This document shows, piece after piece, positions 16,523-25,029 of a stretch of DNA of 64,000 nucleotides. The position numbers were made by a program, and so were the translations under genes. The DNA is from Nesterenkonia ebinurensis (GTDB lineage: Bacteria; Actinomycetota; Actinomycetes; Actinomycetales; Micrococcaceae). Positions within the stretch are counted from its first letter, which is position 1, and every line of letters starts with the position of its first letter. The notes below the pieces were generated by a model. That model searched no databases. It was not told where the DNA came from and saw nothing but the letters and a program-made list of their open reading frames with translations. The stretch spans positions 558,001-622,000 of the forward strand of contig NZ_VWNF01000011.1 in the NCBI RefSeq assembly GCF_008711175.1, in the 5' to 3' direction.

Positions 16523-17536
16523 GTGGAGCTCGCACTGCTGGTGCTCGTGGTCGCTGTGCTGGCGCCGACCCTCTATGTAGCAGGCCTGCATGATGTGCCC
16601 AACTCCATCGCCATCCCGGTGCGCACCCGTGCGCTCACCCCGCGTATCGCAGCACGGGTGGCCGCAGCCTTCAACGCGCTGGGCGTGCTGCTGGCCCTGC
16701 CGCTGGGAATCTACCTCTACTCCTGGTTCGAGTTCCCACAGATGGCCCCCGGACTGACCCTGGCGGTGCTTCTCTCCGCCCTGCTGACCGTGCTGGGCTG
16801 GAACCTCTTCACCTACTTCCAAGGCATGCCCACCTCCACCACTCACGCCCTGCTGGCCGCCCTGCTTGGCGGGACGCTGGCTGCTGTGGCAGTGGGCGGG
16901 GCCAACACCGCAGCGGTCTTGTCACTGCCCTGGCTGACCCCGCTGATCACCCTGCTGCTCTCTCCGCTGGTGGCCTTCGCACTGGCCTATCTGCTGGTAT
17001 TCCTAGCGGTGCGCGTGGCCCGTGGTGAAGATCCCGACAGCGTCAACCGGGTCTCCCGTGGCCTACAGTCAGTCTCAGTGGGGGTCACCTCGCTGGGCAC
17101 CGGGCTGCAGCAGGGCCAGCGGTTCTCCTTTGTGCTGCTGGTGGCCCTGGCCGCCGGCGGGGTGACCGACCCTGAGAGGTGGACGGGACTGGCCTATGTG
17201 CTCTTCGCTGTGCTCATCGGCGCTGGGGCCTGGCACGGCGGCTGGCGGATCGGCCATGTGCTGGCCCACCGGCTGGTCGCCATTGACCCGTTGCGCGGCA
17301 TGGTGGCCACCACTACCACCTCCGGGCTGCTCTTCGCCGGCTCGCTGGGCTTCGCGCTGCCGCTGTCCACCTCGCTGACTGCTGCCAGCGCCATCATGGG
17401 GGGCGGCTCCAACCAGCGGTTCGCCACCGTCAACTGGCGGCAGTTCCGCCGGATCGCCCTCTACTGGGCGGCCACCCCAGTAGTCTCAGGGCTCATCGCC
17501 GCGACCCTTACCGTCGCCCTCAGCGCCCTGTTATAA
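16523..17536 (+). CDS. pit: Low-affinity inorganic phosphate transporter (Pit family)
   Basis: 337 residues, about ten transmembrane helices. The N-terminal VAGLHDVPNSIAIPVRTRAL carries the PiT signature (the family's G-x-N-D-x-x-N/S motif, here G-L-H-D-V-P-N-S), and the second signature GGGSNQRFATVNWRQFRRIA lies near the C-terminus, with STSLTAASAIMGGGS before it. Imports phosphate with H+ or cation symport, probably as a metal-phosphate complex. GTG start directly after the PhoU-like gene. Converges on pstB with a terminator region between. The His replacing Asn in the first signature is a small deviation also seen in some actinobacterial members. Confidence 0.88.
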   Translation: MELALLVLVVAVLAPTLYVAGLHDVPNSIAIPVRTRALTPRIAARVAAAFNALGVLLALPLGIYLYSWFEFPQMAPGLTLAVLLSALLTVLGWNLFTYFQGMPTSTTHALLAALLGGTLAAVAVGGANTAAVLSLPWLTPLITLLLSPLVAFALAYLLVFLAVRVARGEDPDSVNRVSRGLQSVSVGVTSLGTGLQQGQRFSFVLLVALAAGGVTDPERWTGLAYVLFAVLIGAGAWHGGWRIGHVLAHRLVAIDPLRGMVATTTTSGLLFAGSLGFALPLSTSLTAASAIMGGGSNQRFATVNWRQFRRIALYWAATPVVSGLIAATLTVALSALL

Positions 17537-17604
17537 CAGAGCGGTTCTTATGCGGGATGAGCTGCAAGGGGACGGGAGGGAGGCGGTACGAACCGTGAGG
17601 TGCC

Positions 17605-17697
17605 GCGACCGGCTGGAGCGCAGCGGGTCGCCCGCACCCGGACCCCTGACATCAGGGACCCGTGAAATGCTGCCGCATTCTGCGGGCCATGTCAGGG
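17605..17697. terminator. Two hairpins between convergent pit and pstB
   Basis: GCGACCGGCTG (17605-17615) pairs with CAGCGGGTCGC (17621-17631), ten of eleven bases. CCCTGACAT (17644-17652) pairs exactly with ATGTCAGGG (17689-17697). Placed between the two convergent operons, they probably end transcription from both sides. Confidence 0.6.
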
Positions 17698-17713
17698 AGG
17701 CCGCTTAACCGAA

Positions 17714-18493
17714 CTAACCGAACTTTCCGGAGACGTAGCGCTCGGTCTGCTCGTTGGTGGGGTTGTTGAAGATCACCGAGGTCTCGTCGTACTCGATCAT
17801 CTTGCCGGGCTTGCCGGTGCCGGCGATGTTGAAGAAGGCGGTCTTCTCGGAGACCCGTGCTGCCTGCTGCATATTGTGGGTGACGATGACCACCGTGTAT
17901 TTCGCTTTGAGCTCGGCGATGAGGTCTTCGATGGCCAGGGTGGAGATCGGGTCCAGGGCGGAGCAGGGCTCATCCATGAGGATCACATCAGGTTCCACCG
18001 CCACAGTGCGGGCGATGCACAGGCGCTGCTGCTGACCGCCGGAGAGTCCGGAGCCGGGTTTGTCCATGCGGTCCTTGACCTCGTTCCAGAGGTTGGCGCC
18101 TCGCAGCGCCTTCTCCACGATATCGTCGGCCTGGCTGCGGGAGAGCCGTGCGCCATTGAGCTTATAGCCGGCCAGCACGTTCTCCCGAATGCTCATGGTG
18201 GGGAAGGGGTTGGGCCGCTGGAAGACCATGCCCACCATAGCTCGCACAGTCACCGGGTCCACACCGGGACCGTAGATGTTGTCCTCGTCCAGCAGCAGCT
18301 CGCCCTCCACGCGGGCTCCGGGGAGTACTTCGTGCATCCGGTTCAGGGTGCGCAGGAAGGTGGTTTTGCCGCAGCCGGAGGGCCCGATGAAGGCGGTCAC
18401 CGAGCGAGCGGAGATCTCGATGTTGACACCTTCCACGGCCAGGAAGTCGCCGTAGTAGACGTTGAGTCCCTTGGCGGTGATGGACTTTGACAT
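17714..18493 (-). CDS. pstB: Phosphate ABC transporter ATP-binding protein PstB
   Basis: 259 residues, the usual PstB length. Walker [18 protein letters not shown] (near residues 33-49), signature [16 protein letters not shown], Walker [16 protein letters not shown], and switch histidine in [31 protein letters not shown] at the C-terminus is typical for PstB. Hydrolyses ATP to drive high-affinity phosphate uptake through PstC/PstA. Last gene of pstSCAB; no phoU follows, unlike the enterobacterial operon. Confidence 0.97.
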   Translation of the reverse strand: MSKSITAKGLNVYYGDFLAVEGVNIEISARSVTAFIGPSGCGKTTFLRTLNRMHEVLPGARVEGELLLDEDNIYGPGVDPVTVRAMVGMVFQRPNPFPTMSIRENVLAGYKLNGARLSRSQADDIVEKALRGANLWNEVKDRMDKPGSGLSGGQQQRLCIARTVAVEPDVILMDEPCSALDPISTLAIEDLIAELKAKYTVVIVTHNMQQAARVSEKTAFFNIAGTGKPGKMIEYDETSVIFNNPTNEQTERYVSGKFG

Positions 18494-18508
18494 GGTGCTT
18501 GGGGCTCC

Positions 18509-19783
18509 TTAGCGACCGGTCTTCTTGGGAGCGAAGACGTTGGCGATGATGCGGGCAATGAGGTTCAGGGTCATCACGATCATGATGAGCACCAGGGCCG
18601 CACCCCAGGCGCGCTGCTCGGAGAGGTACTCCAGCTCTCCGGGCCCGCCGTAAGGGTAACGGAAGGTGTGGTAGATGTACACCGGCAGGGTCATCATGGA
18701 TCCAGCGAACATGTCCCAGTTCACCCGGGTCAGGGTGCCGGCGGTCAGCAGGATGGGGGCGGTCTCACCGATCACCCGGGCGATCGAGAGAGTCACACCA
18801 GCGGCGATGCCGGAGATCGCGGTGGGGATGACCACCTTCAGAATGGTCCGCCATTTGCGCACACCCAGGGCATAGGAGGCTTCGCGCAGCTCATTGGGCA
18901 CCACGCGCAGCATCTCCTCAGTGGTGCGGACCACCACCGGGATCATCAGCACGCACAGGGCCACTGCGGCAGTGATGCCCATGGAGTAGTTGCCCGGCCC
19001 GTAGCTCCAGAGCCCGATCTGATTGCCGAGCATCAGAATGGTCTGCATGGCGGCTACACCGAACAGCCCGGCCACGATCGAGGGGATACCGGTCATCACA
19101 TCCACAAAGAAGGTGATGCCCCGGGACAGTGGGCCTCCTCGGGAGTATTCCACCAGGTAAATGGAAGTCAGCAGGCCGATCGGCACCGAGATCACCGTGG
19201 CGGTCAGGGTGATCAGCAGTGAGCCGATGATCGCGTGCAGCACCCCACCGCCCATCGGCGCCTCACCGTCATGAATGGCCTGCTCCCGGGTCCTGGCCGC
19301 GTTCTGGCTCATGTCCTGGGTCCAGAACGAGGAGTGGGTGATGCCCTGGAAGCCGTCCACCGTCACCGACCAGATCACTGAGACCAGCGGAATCAGTGCA
19401 ATCACGAACGCCACGTAGACCAGGTTGCGCCACAGCCCGTCGACAGCTTTGCGCTTGTTGAGCTGCTGACGGGTGATCAGGTAGCTGACCAACACGTAGA
19501 TGATCGCGGCGAAGACGAACCACAGCGCGTAGTTCACGCTGAGCCCGCCGATCAGATAACTGATCACAAAACCGACGACGACGCCCACCCCGGCGGTTGC
19601 CGGCAAGAACCATTTGGGCAGCACGTTGCCCACCAGAGACCTGGGGCGGATGAGTTCCTGCGGTTCAACGTTGCTCACGGATCCCACCATTCCTGCTGCG
19701 GAGCCGAGGTGGACCTGGTCCTGCTCGGCTCGCTGATGCTCTTCGAACTTCTGGTGCATGTGCTTGGTATCGGTCTCGGACAT
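18509..19783 (-). CDS. pstA: Phosphate ABC transporter permease PstA
   Basis: 424 residues, longer than the usual ~290 because of an N-terminal cytoplasmic extension of about 75 residues and extra helices before the permease core. The core has six helices and the coupling loop EMLRVVPNELREASYALGVR. It has SVPIGLLTSIYLVEY at the start of the transport domain. Pairs with PstC to form the channel. The start codon overlaps the pstC stop (shared base at 19783). The extension carries hydrophobic pairs like GVVVGFVISYLIGG (two helices), an actinobacterial feature. Confidence 0.95.
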   Translation of the reverse strand: MSETDTKHMHQKFEEHQRAEQDQVHLGSAAGMVGSVSNVEPQELIRPRSLVGNVLPKWFLPATAGVGVVVGFVISYLIGGLSVNYALWFVFAAIIYVLVSYLITRQQLNKRKAVDGLWRNLVYVAFVIALIPLVSVIWSVTVDGFQGITHSSFWTQDMSQNAARTREQAIHDGEAPMGGGVLHAIIGSLLITLTATVISVPIGLLTSIYLVEYSRGGPLSRGITFFVDVMTGIPSIVAGLFGVAAMQTILMLGNQIGLWSYGPGNYSMGITAAVALCVLMIPVVVRTTEEMLRVVPNELREASYALGVRKWRTILKVVIPTAISGIAAGVTLSIARVIGETAPILLTAGTLTRVNWDMFAGSMMTLPVYIYHTFRYPYGGPGELEYLSEQRAWGAALVLIMIVMTLNLIARIIANVFAPKKTGR

Positions 19784-20790
19784 CAGTTGGCCCCTGAGAA
19801 TTCCTTGTGGCGGGAGACGATCCAGCGGGCCACCATGTTGACTGCCAGGGTAATGATGAACAGCACCAGCCCCAGGGCTACCAGCTGGTGCCAGCGTTCG
19901 GTGCCGTGGCCGGTCTCACCGAAGTTCAGGGCGATCTCACGCGGGATGGTGGAGTTGCCGGGGGAAATGATGGAGGCCTGGAAGCCGAGGCCGGAGACCA
20001 CCATGACCACAGCCATGGTCTCGCCCAGGGCCCGGCCCAGGCCGAGCATCACACCGGAGATGATGCCGGGGCGGGCAAAGGGGAACACCGCCATCTTAAT
20101 CATCTCCCAGCGGGTGGCTCCCAGTGCCAGAGCGGCCTCCTCGTGCAGCTTGGGGGTCTGGATGAAGATCTCCCGGCAGACTGAGGAGATGATCGGCAGG
20201 ATCATCACCGCCAGCACCACCGAGGCGGTGAAGATGTTCTGGCCCATACCGGGTGAGCCGGCGAAGAAGGGGATGCCCCAGCCCAGATTCTCCTCGGGCC
20301 AGAGGTAGAGCCACTCACTGAGCCAGTGGTAGAGGGGGACCATGGCGGGAGCCAGCACGAACATGCCCCAGGCTCCGTAGACCACTGAGGGGATGGCGGC
20401 CAGCAGGTCGATGATGTAGCCGATGGTTTTGGAGGCCCGCGGGGGTGCGTAGTGGGAGATATAGAGGGCGACTCCGATGGCGATCGGAGCTCCCATGATC
20501 AGGGCCAGCAGGGCGACCACCACAGTGCCCAGGGCGAAGGGCCAGGCATAGGAGAGGAACCGGCCGATGATCAGGCCCTCTTCCTCCTGGTAGAGGGCAC
20601 CCACTGAGTTCCAGGACAGGAAGAACGCCACAAAGGCCAGAATGATCAGGATGAAGATGCCGGCGGCTTTGGCCAGCCCGGCGAAGCCTCGGTCCAGGCC
20701 TGCACCGGCTCGGTCGGCGCTGACCAGCGTGTTGTCCGGTTTCTTGGCTAACTTGCGGCGCTGTGACCGGGTGGTGGAGTCAGTCGTCAC
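19783..20790 (-). CDS. pstC: Phosphate ABC transporter permease PstC
   Basis: 335 residues with six main transmembrane helices. GAPIAIGVALYISHYAPPRA marks the start of the transport domain and KLHEEAALALGATRWEMIKM is the coupling loop with the conserved EAA-x3-G. Partner of PstA. Separated from pstS by 174 bases that contain two strong hairpins, which may lower permease expression relative to the binding protein. Confidence 0.96.
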   Translation of the reverse strand: MTTDSTTRSQRRKLAKKPDNTLVSADRAGAGLDRGFAGLAKAAGIFILIILAFVAFFLSWNSVGALYQEEEGLIIGRFLSYAWPFALGTVVVALLALIMGAPIAIGVALYISHYAPPRASKTIGYIIDLLAAIPSVVYGAWGMFVLAPAMVPLYHWLSEWLYLWPEENLGWGIPFFAGSPGMGQNIFTASVVLAVMILPIISSVCREIFIQTPKLHEEAALALGATRWEMIKMAVFPFARPGIISGVMLGLGRALGETMAVVMVVSGLGFQASIISPGNSTIPREIALNFGETGHGTERWHQLVALGLVLFIITLAVNMVARWIVSRHKEFSGAN

Positions 20791-20916
20791 CGTGCTGCCT
20801 CTCTTGCGGTGCCAGTGGTGCGGTGGTGATAGGTCATTGGGCGGTGCGGTCGCGGACGCCGGAGCTCAGCTTTTGGCTGGACCCCGGCGTCCGCTGTCAC
20901 TCGCACCATTTGAGAA

Positions 20917-20960
20917 TCCCTGAAGGATCAGGGAGCTTGTGGTGGGCCTCAAACAGGCCC
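20917..20960 (-). terminator. Two hairpins between pstS and pstC (attenuator or processing site)
   Basis: TCCCTGA/TCAGGGA (20917-20934, 4-base loop) and GGGCCT/AGGCCC (20944-20960, 5-base loop) sit directly after the pstS stop. Such structures after a binding-protein gene commonly stabilise the upstream mRNA or partly terminate, keeping PstS in excess over the permease. No T run is present. Confidence 0.55.
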
Positions 20961-20964
20961 GGTA

Positions 20965-22131
20965 TCAGCCGGAGATCTGGCTGATCGCCTCGTGCGCCTG
21001 GCTGATCAGGTCCTCGTTCAGCGGGGCGGCGCCGGCAACATCGGCTGCGATCTGCTGAGCCTCAGCGGAGGTGATGTAGTGAGCGAAGCCGGCAGCCAGC
21101 TCAGCCTCCTCGGTGCTGTCGTACTCGTTGCACCAGATGGTGTAGGCCACCTGGACGATCGGATAGGCGCCGGGCTCCTCAGTGGCACGGGCCAAATCGA
21201 AGCCCATGTCGTTCTCAGCCTGGCCGCCGCGCAGCTCGGAGCTGGCCACCGCCTGGGCTGCTGCCTCAGCGGAGGGTGCGCTGGACTCGCCGCCGATCTC
21301 CAGCTGCACGCTGGTCAGTCCGCCGTCCTCTGCCTGCTGGGCGTCGGCGTAGGTGATGGCGCCGTCCACGGAGCGGGCTGCGCTGATCACCCCGGAGGTG
21401 CCGTCGCCGGTCTCTGCGGAGATCTCGCTGGGCCACTCTGAGTCGGCTTCCCAGGTCCAGGTGTCGGTGGCCTGCTCCAAGTAGTCGGTGAAGTTCTCGG
21501 TGGTTCCGGAAGAGTCCTGGCGGTGCACCACGGTGATAGTGGTGGAAGGCAGGTCCACACCGTCGTTGAGGGACGCGATGGTCTCGTCGTCCCAGCTGGT
21601 GACCTCACCGGCGAAGATCTGAGCGATGGTCTCGCCGTCCAGGACCAGCTCGTCCACACCCTCGAGGTTCACCCCCACGGCGATCGGCAGGATGGCGGTG
21701 GGCAGGTGGAAGGCACCGTCTTCGCCGCAGCGCTCCTGGGACTGGGCGAACTCATCATCGCTCATCAGAGCGTCGGAGCCGGCAAAGGAGTCAGCGCCGT
21801 TGAGGAAGTTGGCGCGGCCGTCGCCGGAGCCTACGGCGTCGTAGTCCACATCCACACCAGCGGTGAGGTTGGGGAATTCCAACTGCCATTCCTGGATGGC
21901 CAGCTGGAAGGATGAGGCGCCGGAGCCGGAAAGCGTGCCGGCGAGGGTGGAGTAGTCGATGTCGCCGGAGGCCTCGCCGTTGCCATTGTCATCGGCGCCG
22001 TTGTCCACCGTGCCGTTGTCGTCGGTGCCGTTATCGTCACCGTTTCCGTTGTCGTCGCCGTTGCAGGCCACCAGGGCCAGTGATGCCACGGACAGAATGG
22101 CCGCTGCGCGGCCGAAGCTTGCTACCTTCAC
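20965..22131 (-). CDS. pstS: Phosphate-binding lipoprotein PstS
   Basis: 388 residues. Signal peptide with lipobox LALVACNG (Cys23), then a low-complexity linker built of DDNG/TDDNG repeats, then the phosphate-binding domain: LSGSGASSFQLAIQEW and the phosphate loop in QDSSGTTENFTDYLEQ, VGSGDGRANFLNG and SDALMSDDEF. Captures phosphate outside the cell for PstCAB. A PHO box lies 150 bases upstream. The Asp/Asn/Gly linker is encoded by short tandem repeats at about 21970-22070 and could vary in length. Confidence 0.95.
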   Translation of the reverse strand: MKVASFGRAAAILSVASLALVACNGDDNGNGDDNGTDDNGTVDNGADDNGNGEASGDIDYSTLAGTLSGSGASSFQLAIQEWQLEFPNLTAGVDVDYDAVGSGDGRANFLNGADSFAGSDALMSDDEFAQSQERCGEDGAFHLPTAILPIAVGVNLEGVDELVLDGETIAQIFAGEVTSWDDETIASLNDGVDLPSTTITVVHRQDSSGTTENFTDYLEQATDTWTWEADSEWPSEISAETGDGTSGVISAARSVDGAITYADAQQAEDGGLTSVQLEIGGESSAPSAEAAAQAVASSELRGGQAENDMGFDLARATEEPGAYPIVQVAYTIWCNEYDSTEEAELAAGFAHYITSAEAQQIAADVAGAAPLNEDLISQAHEAISQISG

Positions 22132-22279
22132 GTTGTCCCTCTCTGAGGTTTGAGCGTCGGCGCGGGCTTAGGTCGGCGCCGAGTTCTTGGTGCTTGGACT
22201 TCTTCGGTTCGCGCACCGTGCAGGCGCGCTGGTCGAACCGGGTGCCACGCTAAGGACGTGAAGTGACCAGAAGTTGCTG

Positions 22280-22301
22280 ATCGGGTGAACTGGAGGTGAA
22301 C
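22280..22301 (-). promoter_or_regulatory. PHO box (PhoP-binding direct repeat) upstream of pstS
   Basis: On the minus strand GTTCACCTCCA is followed immediately by GTTCACCCGAT: two 11-base direct repeats. This fits the actinobacterial PhoP site (GTTCACC-type units at 11-base spacing, as defined in Streptomyces). It is on the pstS coding strand, 150 bases before its start. Confidence 0.85.
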
Positions 22302-22350
22302 ACCTGGGGGCTAAACGGTTTAGTCGGAGTCAGAGGACGCTCAGGGATCT

Positions 22351-22959
22351 TTAGACGTCCAGGTCAAGGATCATCCGGGTATTGCCCAGTGTGTTGGGCT
22401 TCACACGGGCTAAGTCCAGGAACTCCGCCACACCCTCATCCGGGGAGCGCAGCAGCTCGGCGTAGACCTCCGGGTCCACCGGGGTCTGGTCGGCCATCAC
22501 CTGGAACCCGTGGCGGGTGAAGAACTCCTCCTCGAAGGTCAGGCAGAACACCCGGGAGGTGCCCAGCGTCCGGGCCCGGTCCAGCAGCTGGTGCAGCAGT
22601 GCACCGCCGACGCCGAGGCCCCGCCAGGACTCCAGAGTCGCCAGAGTACGCACCTCGGCCAGGTCCTCCCACATCACGTGTAGTGCCCCGAAGCCGATCA
22701 GATCCCCCTCAGTGCCCCTGACGTGGTCCGGAGAATCTTCCAGATGCTGCCGGTCCCCAGGGGCACTCTCGGCGATGAGGAACTCTTGGATGGATTCGTA
22801 GTAGGCCACCCGTTCCTTGGGCACAAGCACTCGTTTCTCCACCAGGGGCTGGGCCATCTGCACAATCCGCGGCACATCGGAGGTCCGCGCCGGTCTGATA
22901 CTGAATCCCGGCGAAGCCTTGCCGGGATTCACCCCCAAAGGCTCAGGAAAATCGTTCAT
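22351..22959 (-). CDS. argA: Amino-acid N-acetyltransferase (GNAT; N-acetylglutamate synthase-like)
   Basis: 202 residues, single GNAT domain. Acetyl-CoA binding motif ESWRGLGVGGALLHQLLDRA around residues 115-134, preceded by EVRTLATL and followed by VFCLTFEEEFFTRHGFQVM. These features match the short actinobacterial N-acetylglutamate synthases (Rv2747 type), which acetylate glutamate for arginine synthesis without the kinase-like domain of E. coli ArgA. Assignment to glutamate is by resemblance. ATG overlaps the stop of the upstream anchored protein by four bases. Confidence 0.7.
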   Translation of the reverse strand: MNDFPEPLGVNPGKASPGFSIRPARTSDVPRIVQMAQPLVEKRVLVPKERVAYYESIQEFLIAESAPGDRQHLEDSPDHVRGTEGDLIGFGALHVMWEDLAEVRTLATLESWRGLGVGGALLHQLLDRARTLGTSRVFCLTFEEEFFTRHGFQVMADQTPVDPEVYAELLRSPDEGVAEFLDLARVKPNTLGNTRMILDLDV

Positions 22960-23639
22960 TGGCTTGCTCCGGTGACGTGGAAGGTATGGGGTTCAGAGGT
23001 GATCCCGGAGACGGAGACAGTCAGCTCGTAATCGCCGGTGACCAGTTCGGCCGGTTCAGCGCAGTCCACCGCCGACTCGGAGCGCGGCCAGACCATATTG
23101 GCCCGCTCGGTCTGGCCGGGCTCGAACTCAATCTCCAAGGACTCTCCATCGATATCGCACTGGGCGGTGGTGAAGATCTCCCGGCCGCCCAAAGAGACGC
23201 TGAACTGCTGCTCTGCGGTGCCCGCATCCAGAATGCACTCTGATGAGCCGGTGTTCTCGATCTCCATGATCAGCATGGGTGCGGTGGCGGCGTCGTAGGA
23301 CTCATGGCTGGTGCTGGCCCTGACCTCGATATCAGCTGCAGCGCAGTCACCCTCGGCTGCAGGGTCCTCGGGAGCTGAAGGCTCCTCCTCAGTGCCTTCG
23401 GCTGCGGGCTCCTCGGTAGATTCAGAATCAGCTCCGCTCTCCTCTCGGCTCAATCGGGCGTCATCATTCTCTGTCTGTTCCTCAGTCTGGCCGGCAGGTT
23501 CCGGGTCATCGCCGAAGATCCGGTCATAGAGGGTGCGCATTCCCCAGATGGCCAGGGCGAGCAGCAGCACCGCGAGCAGGGCGGCCACCAGGCGGCGCCG
23601 GCGGTAGACGGCGGGCGAAGCGCGGCGGCGCTGGTTCAT
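22956..23639 (-). CDS. Membrane-anchored hypothetical protein with acidic linker
   Basis: 227 residues. A basic N-terminus (NQRRRASPAVYRRRRL), one transmembrane helix (about residues 13-36), a Glu/Ser-rich linker, and a C-terminal beta-rich extracytoplasmic domain with three cysteines (DCAAADIEV, SSECILDAG, TTAQCDIDG) plus DCAEPAELV. I do not recognise the domain for certain; it resembles small Ig-like domains of actinobacterial anchored proteins. The linker DNA 23444-23462 matches one end of the dispersed repeat described in the findings, here encoding DARLSR. Coupled to the acetyltransferase by a 4-bp overlap. Confidence 0.65.
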   Translation of the reverse strand: MNQRRRASPAVYRRRRLVAALLAVLLLALAIWGMRTLYDRIFGDDPEPAGQTEEQTENDDARLSREESGADSESTEEPAAEGTEEEPSAPEDPAAEGDCAAADIEVRASTSHESYDAATAPMLIMEIENTGSSECILDAGTAEQQFSVSLGGREIFTTAQCDIDGESLEIEFEPGQTERANMVWPRSESAVDCAEPAELVTGDYELTVSVSGITSEPHTFHVTGASQ

Positions 23640-23742
23640 GGCGTTGACTCGCTTCCCGTCTCGTGGTGACCAGGAGCCGGGGCCCGGCTCGTTCTCTCAC
23701 AGCCTAGTCAGCAGGGCCTGCGGAACCCGGGAGCGGCGCGGG

Positions 23743-24981
23743 TTAGAGCACCACCCAGCCGAGCAGGCCGGCGACGATCACCACCGCCCAGGCCGGGACC
23801 TTCCAGCTGTTCAGCGCCACGAAGGCGGCCACCGCGAAGCAGACCGCCAGAGCGGGGTTGGCTGTGTCCATGATGCCAGCGGTGAAGACCGGGCTGTAGA
23901 GGGCCGCACCCAGCACGCCGACCACCCCGGCGTTGAAGCCCAGCAGCGCTTTGCGGGCGATGCGGTTGCTGCGCAGCTGCTCCCAGAAGGTCACAGTGCC
24001 CACCACCAGCAGCCCGCCGGGCAGGAAGATCGCAAGCACCGCAATTACTGCCCCGAGCAGGCCGGTGGGGTCCCCTGCGGCGGAGGCGCCCAGGAATCCG
24101 GAGAAGGTGAACAGCGGACCCGGCACGGCTTGGGCCGCACCGTAGCCGGCCAGGAAGGTGGAAGAGTCGATAAGCCCGGCACCTACGGTCTCGGCCTCCA
24201 GCAGCGGCAGCACCACATGGCCGCCGCCGAACACCAGGGCGCCGGCGCGGTAGAAGGTGTCGAAGAGCGTCAGCACCGAGTTGCCGGTGGCTGCCGCTGC
24301 CGCAGGCAGTCCGATCAGCAGGACGAAGAATGCGCTCAGGCAGGTGATCGAGACGGCCTTGGGGATCCGCAGCGGGAAGGCATCCTTACTGTTCAGGGGC
24401 TCATCGGGGGCGCGCAGGGCGATCAGGCCGATGAGTCCGGAGAGTGCGATGGCGCCCACCAGGATGAACGGACTGGGCACCAGCAGCACCACCACCATGG
24501 AGCCCACTGCGATAGTGGCCCGCGGCGGGTCCGGGGTCAGCGAGCGGGCCATGCCCAGCACTGCGTGAGCCACCACGGCCACGGCGGCGGCTTTGAGCCC
24601 GTTGATCCAGCCGGCGTCGGTGAGGTCTCCGGCGTTGGCCACCCCGTAGGCGAAAGCCACCAGGAGCACCACCGAGGGCATGGTGAAGGCGAACCAGGCG
24701 GCGAACAGCCCACCGACTCCGGCCCGCTGCAGGCCCAGGGCCATTCCCGCCTGGGATGAGGCCGGGCCGGGCAGGAACTGGCAGAGCGCCATCAGGTCTG
24801 CGTAGGCCTTTTCGGTCAGCCATCTGCGGCGCACCACAAACGCCTCGCGGAAGTAGGCGATATGCGCCACCGGTCCGCCGAAGCTGGTCAGGCCCAGCCG
24901 CAGGAAGACCAGGAAGACCTCCCATACGGTCCCCGGGCGTGCTGCGGGCTGGGGCTCATACTCGGATGCGGGGGTGCTCAC
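23743..24981 (-). CDS. chrA: Chromate transporter ChrA (two-domain)
   Basis: 412 residues with two homologous CHR halves. First half: LGLTSFGGPVAHIAYFREAF and CQFLPGPASSQAGMALG; second half: GALVFGGGHVVLPLLEAETV and GAAQAVPGPLFTFSGFLGA. The FGG-P-x-AH and LPGP motifs are diagnostic of the CHR family. About ten transmembrane helices. Exports chromate in known members, giving resistance; other substrates such as sulfate are possible. Stands alone with no ChrB-type regulator nearby. Confidence 0.92.
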   Translation of the reverse strand: MSTPASEYEPQPAARPGTVWEVFLVFLRLGLTSFGGPVAHIAYFREAFVVRRRWLTEKAYADLMALCQFLPGPASSQAGMALGLQRAGVGGLFAAWFAFTMPSVVLLVAFAYGVANAGDLTDAGWINGLKAAAVAVVAHAVLGMARSLTPDPPRATIAVGSMVVVLLVPSPFILVGAIALSGLIGLIALRAPDEPLNSKDAFPLRIPKAVSITCLSAFFVLLIGLPAAAAATGNSVLTLFDTFYRAGALVFGGGHVVLPLLEAETVGAGLIDSSTFLAGYGAAQAVPGPLFTFSGFLGASAAGDPTGLLGAVIAVLAIFLPGGLLVVGTVTFWEQLRSNRIARKALLGFNAGVVGVLGAALYSPVFTAGIMDTANPALAVCFAVAAFVALNSWKVPAWAVVIVAGLLGWVVL

Positions 24982-25029
24982 CCGCCACGTTTTAGCACAG
25001 CGACGTGAACTGTAGGAGAGGCGCGGGGC

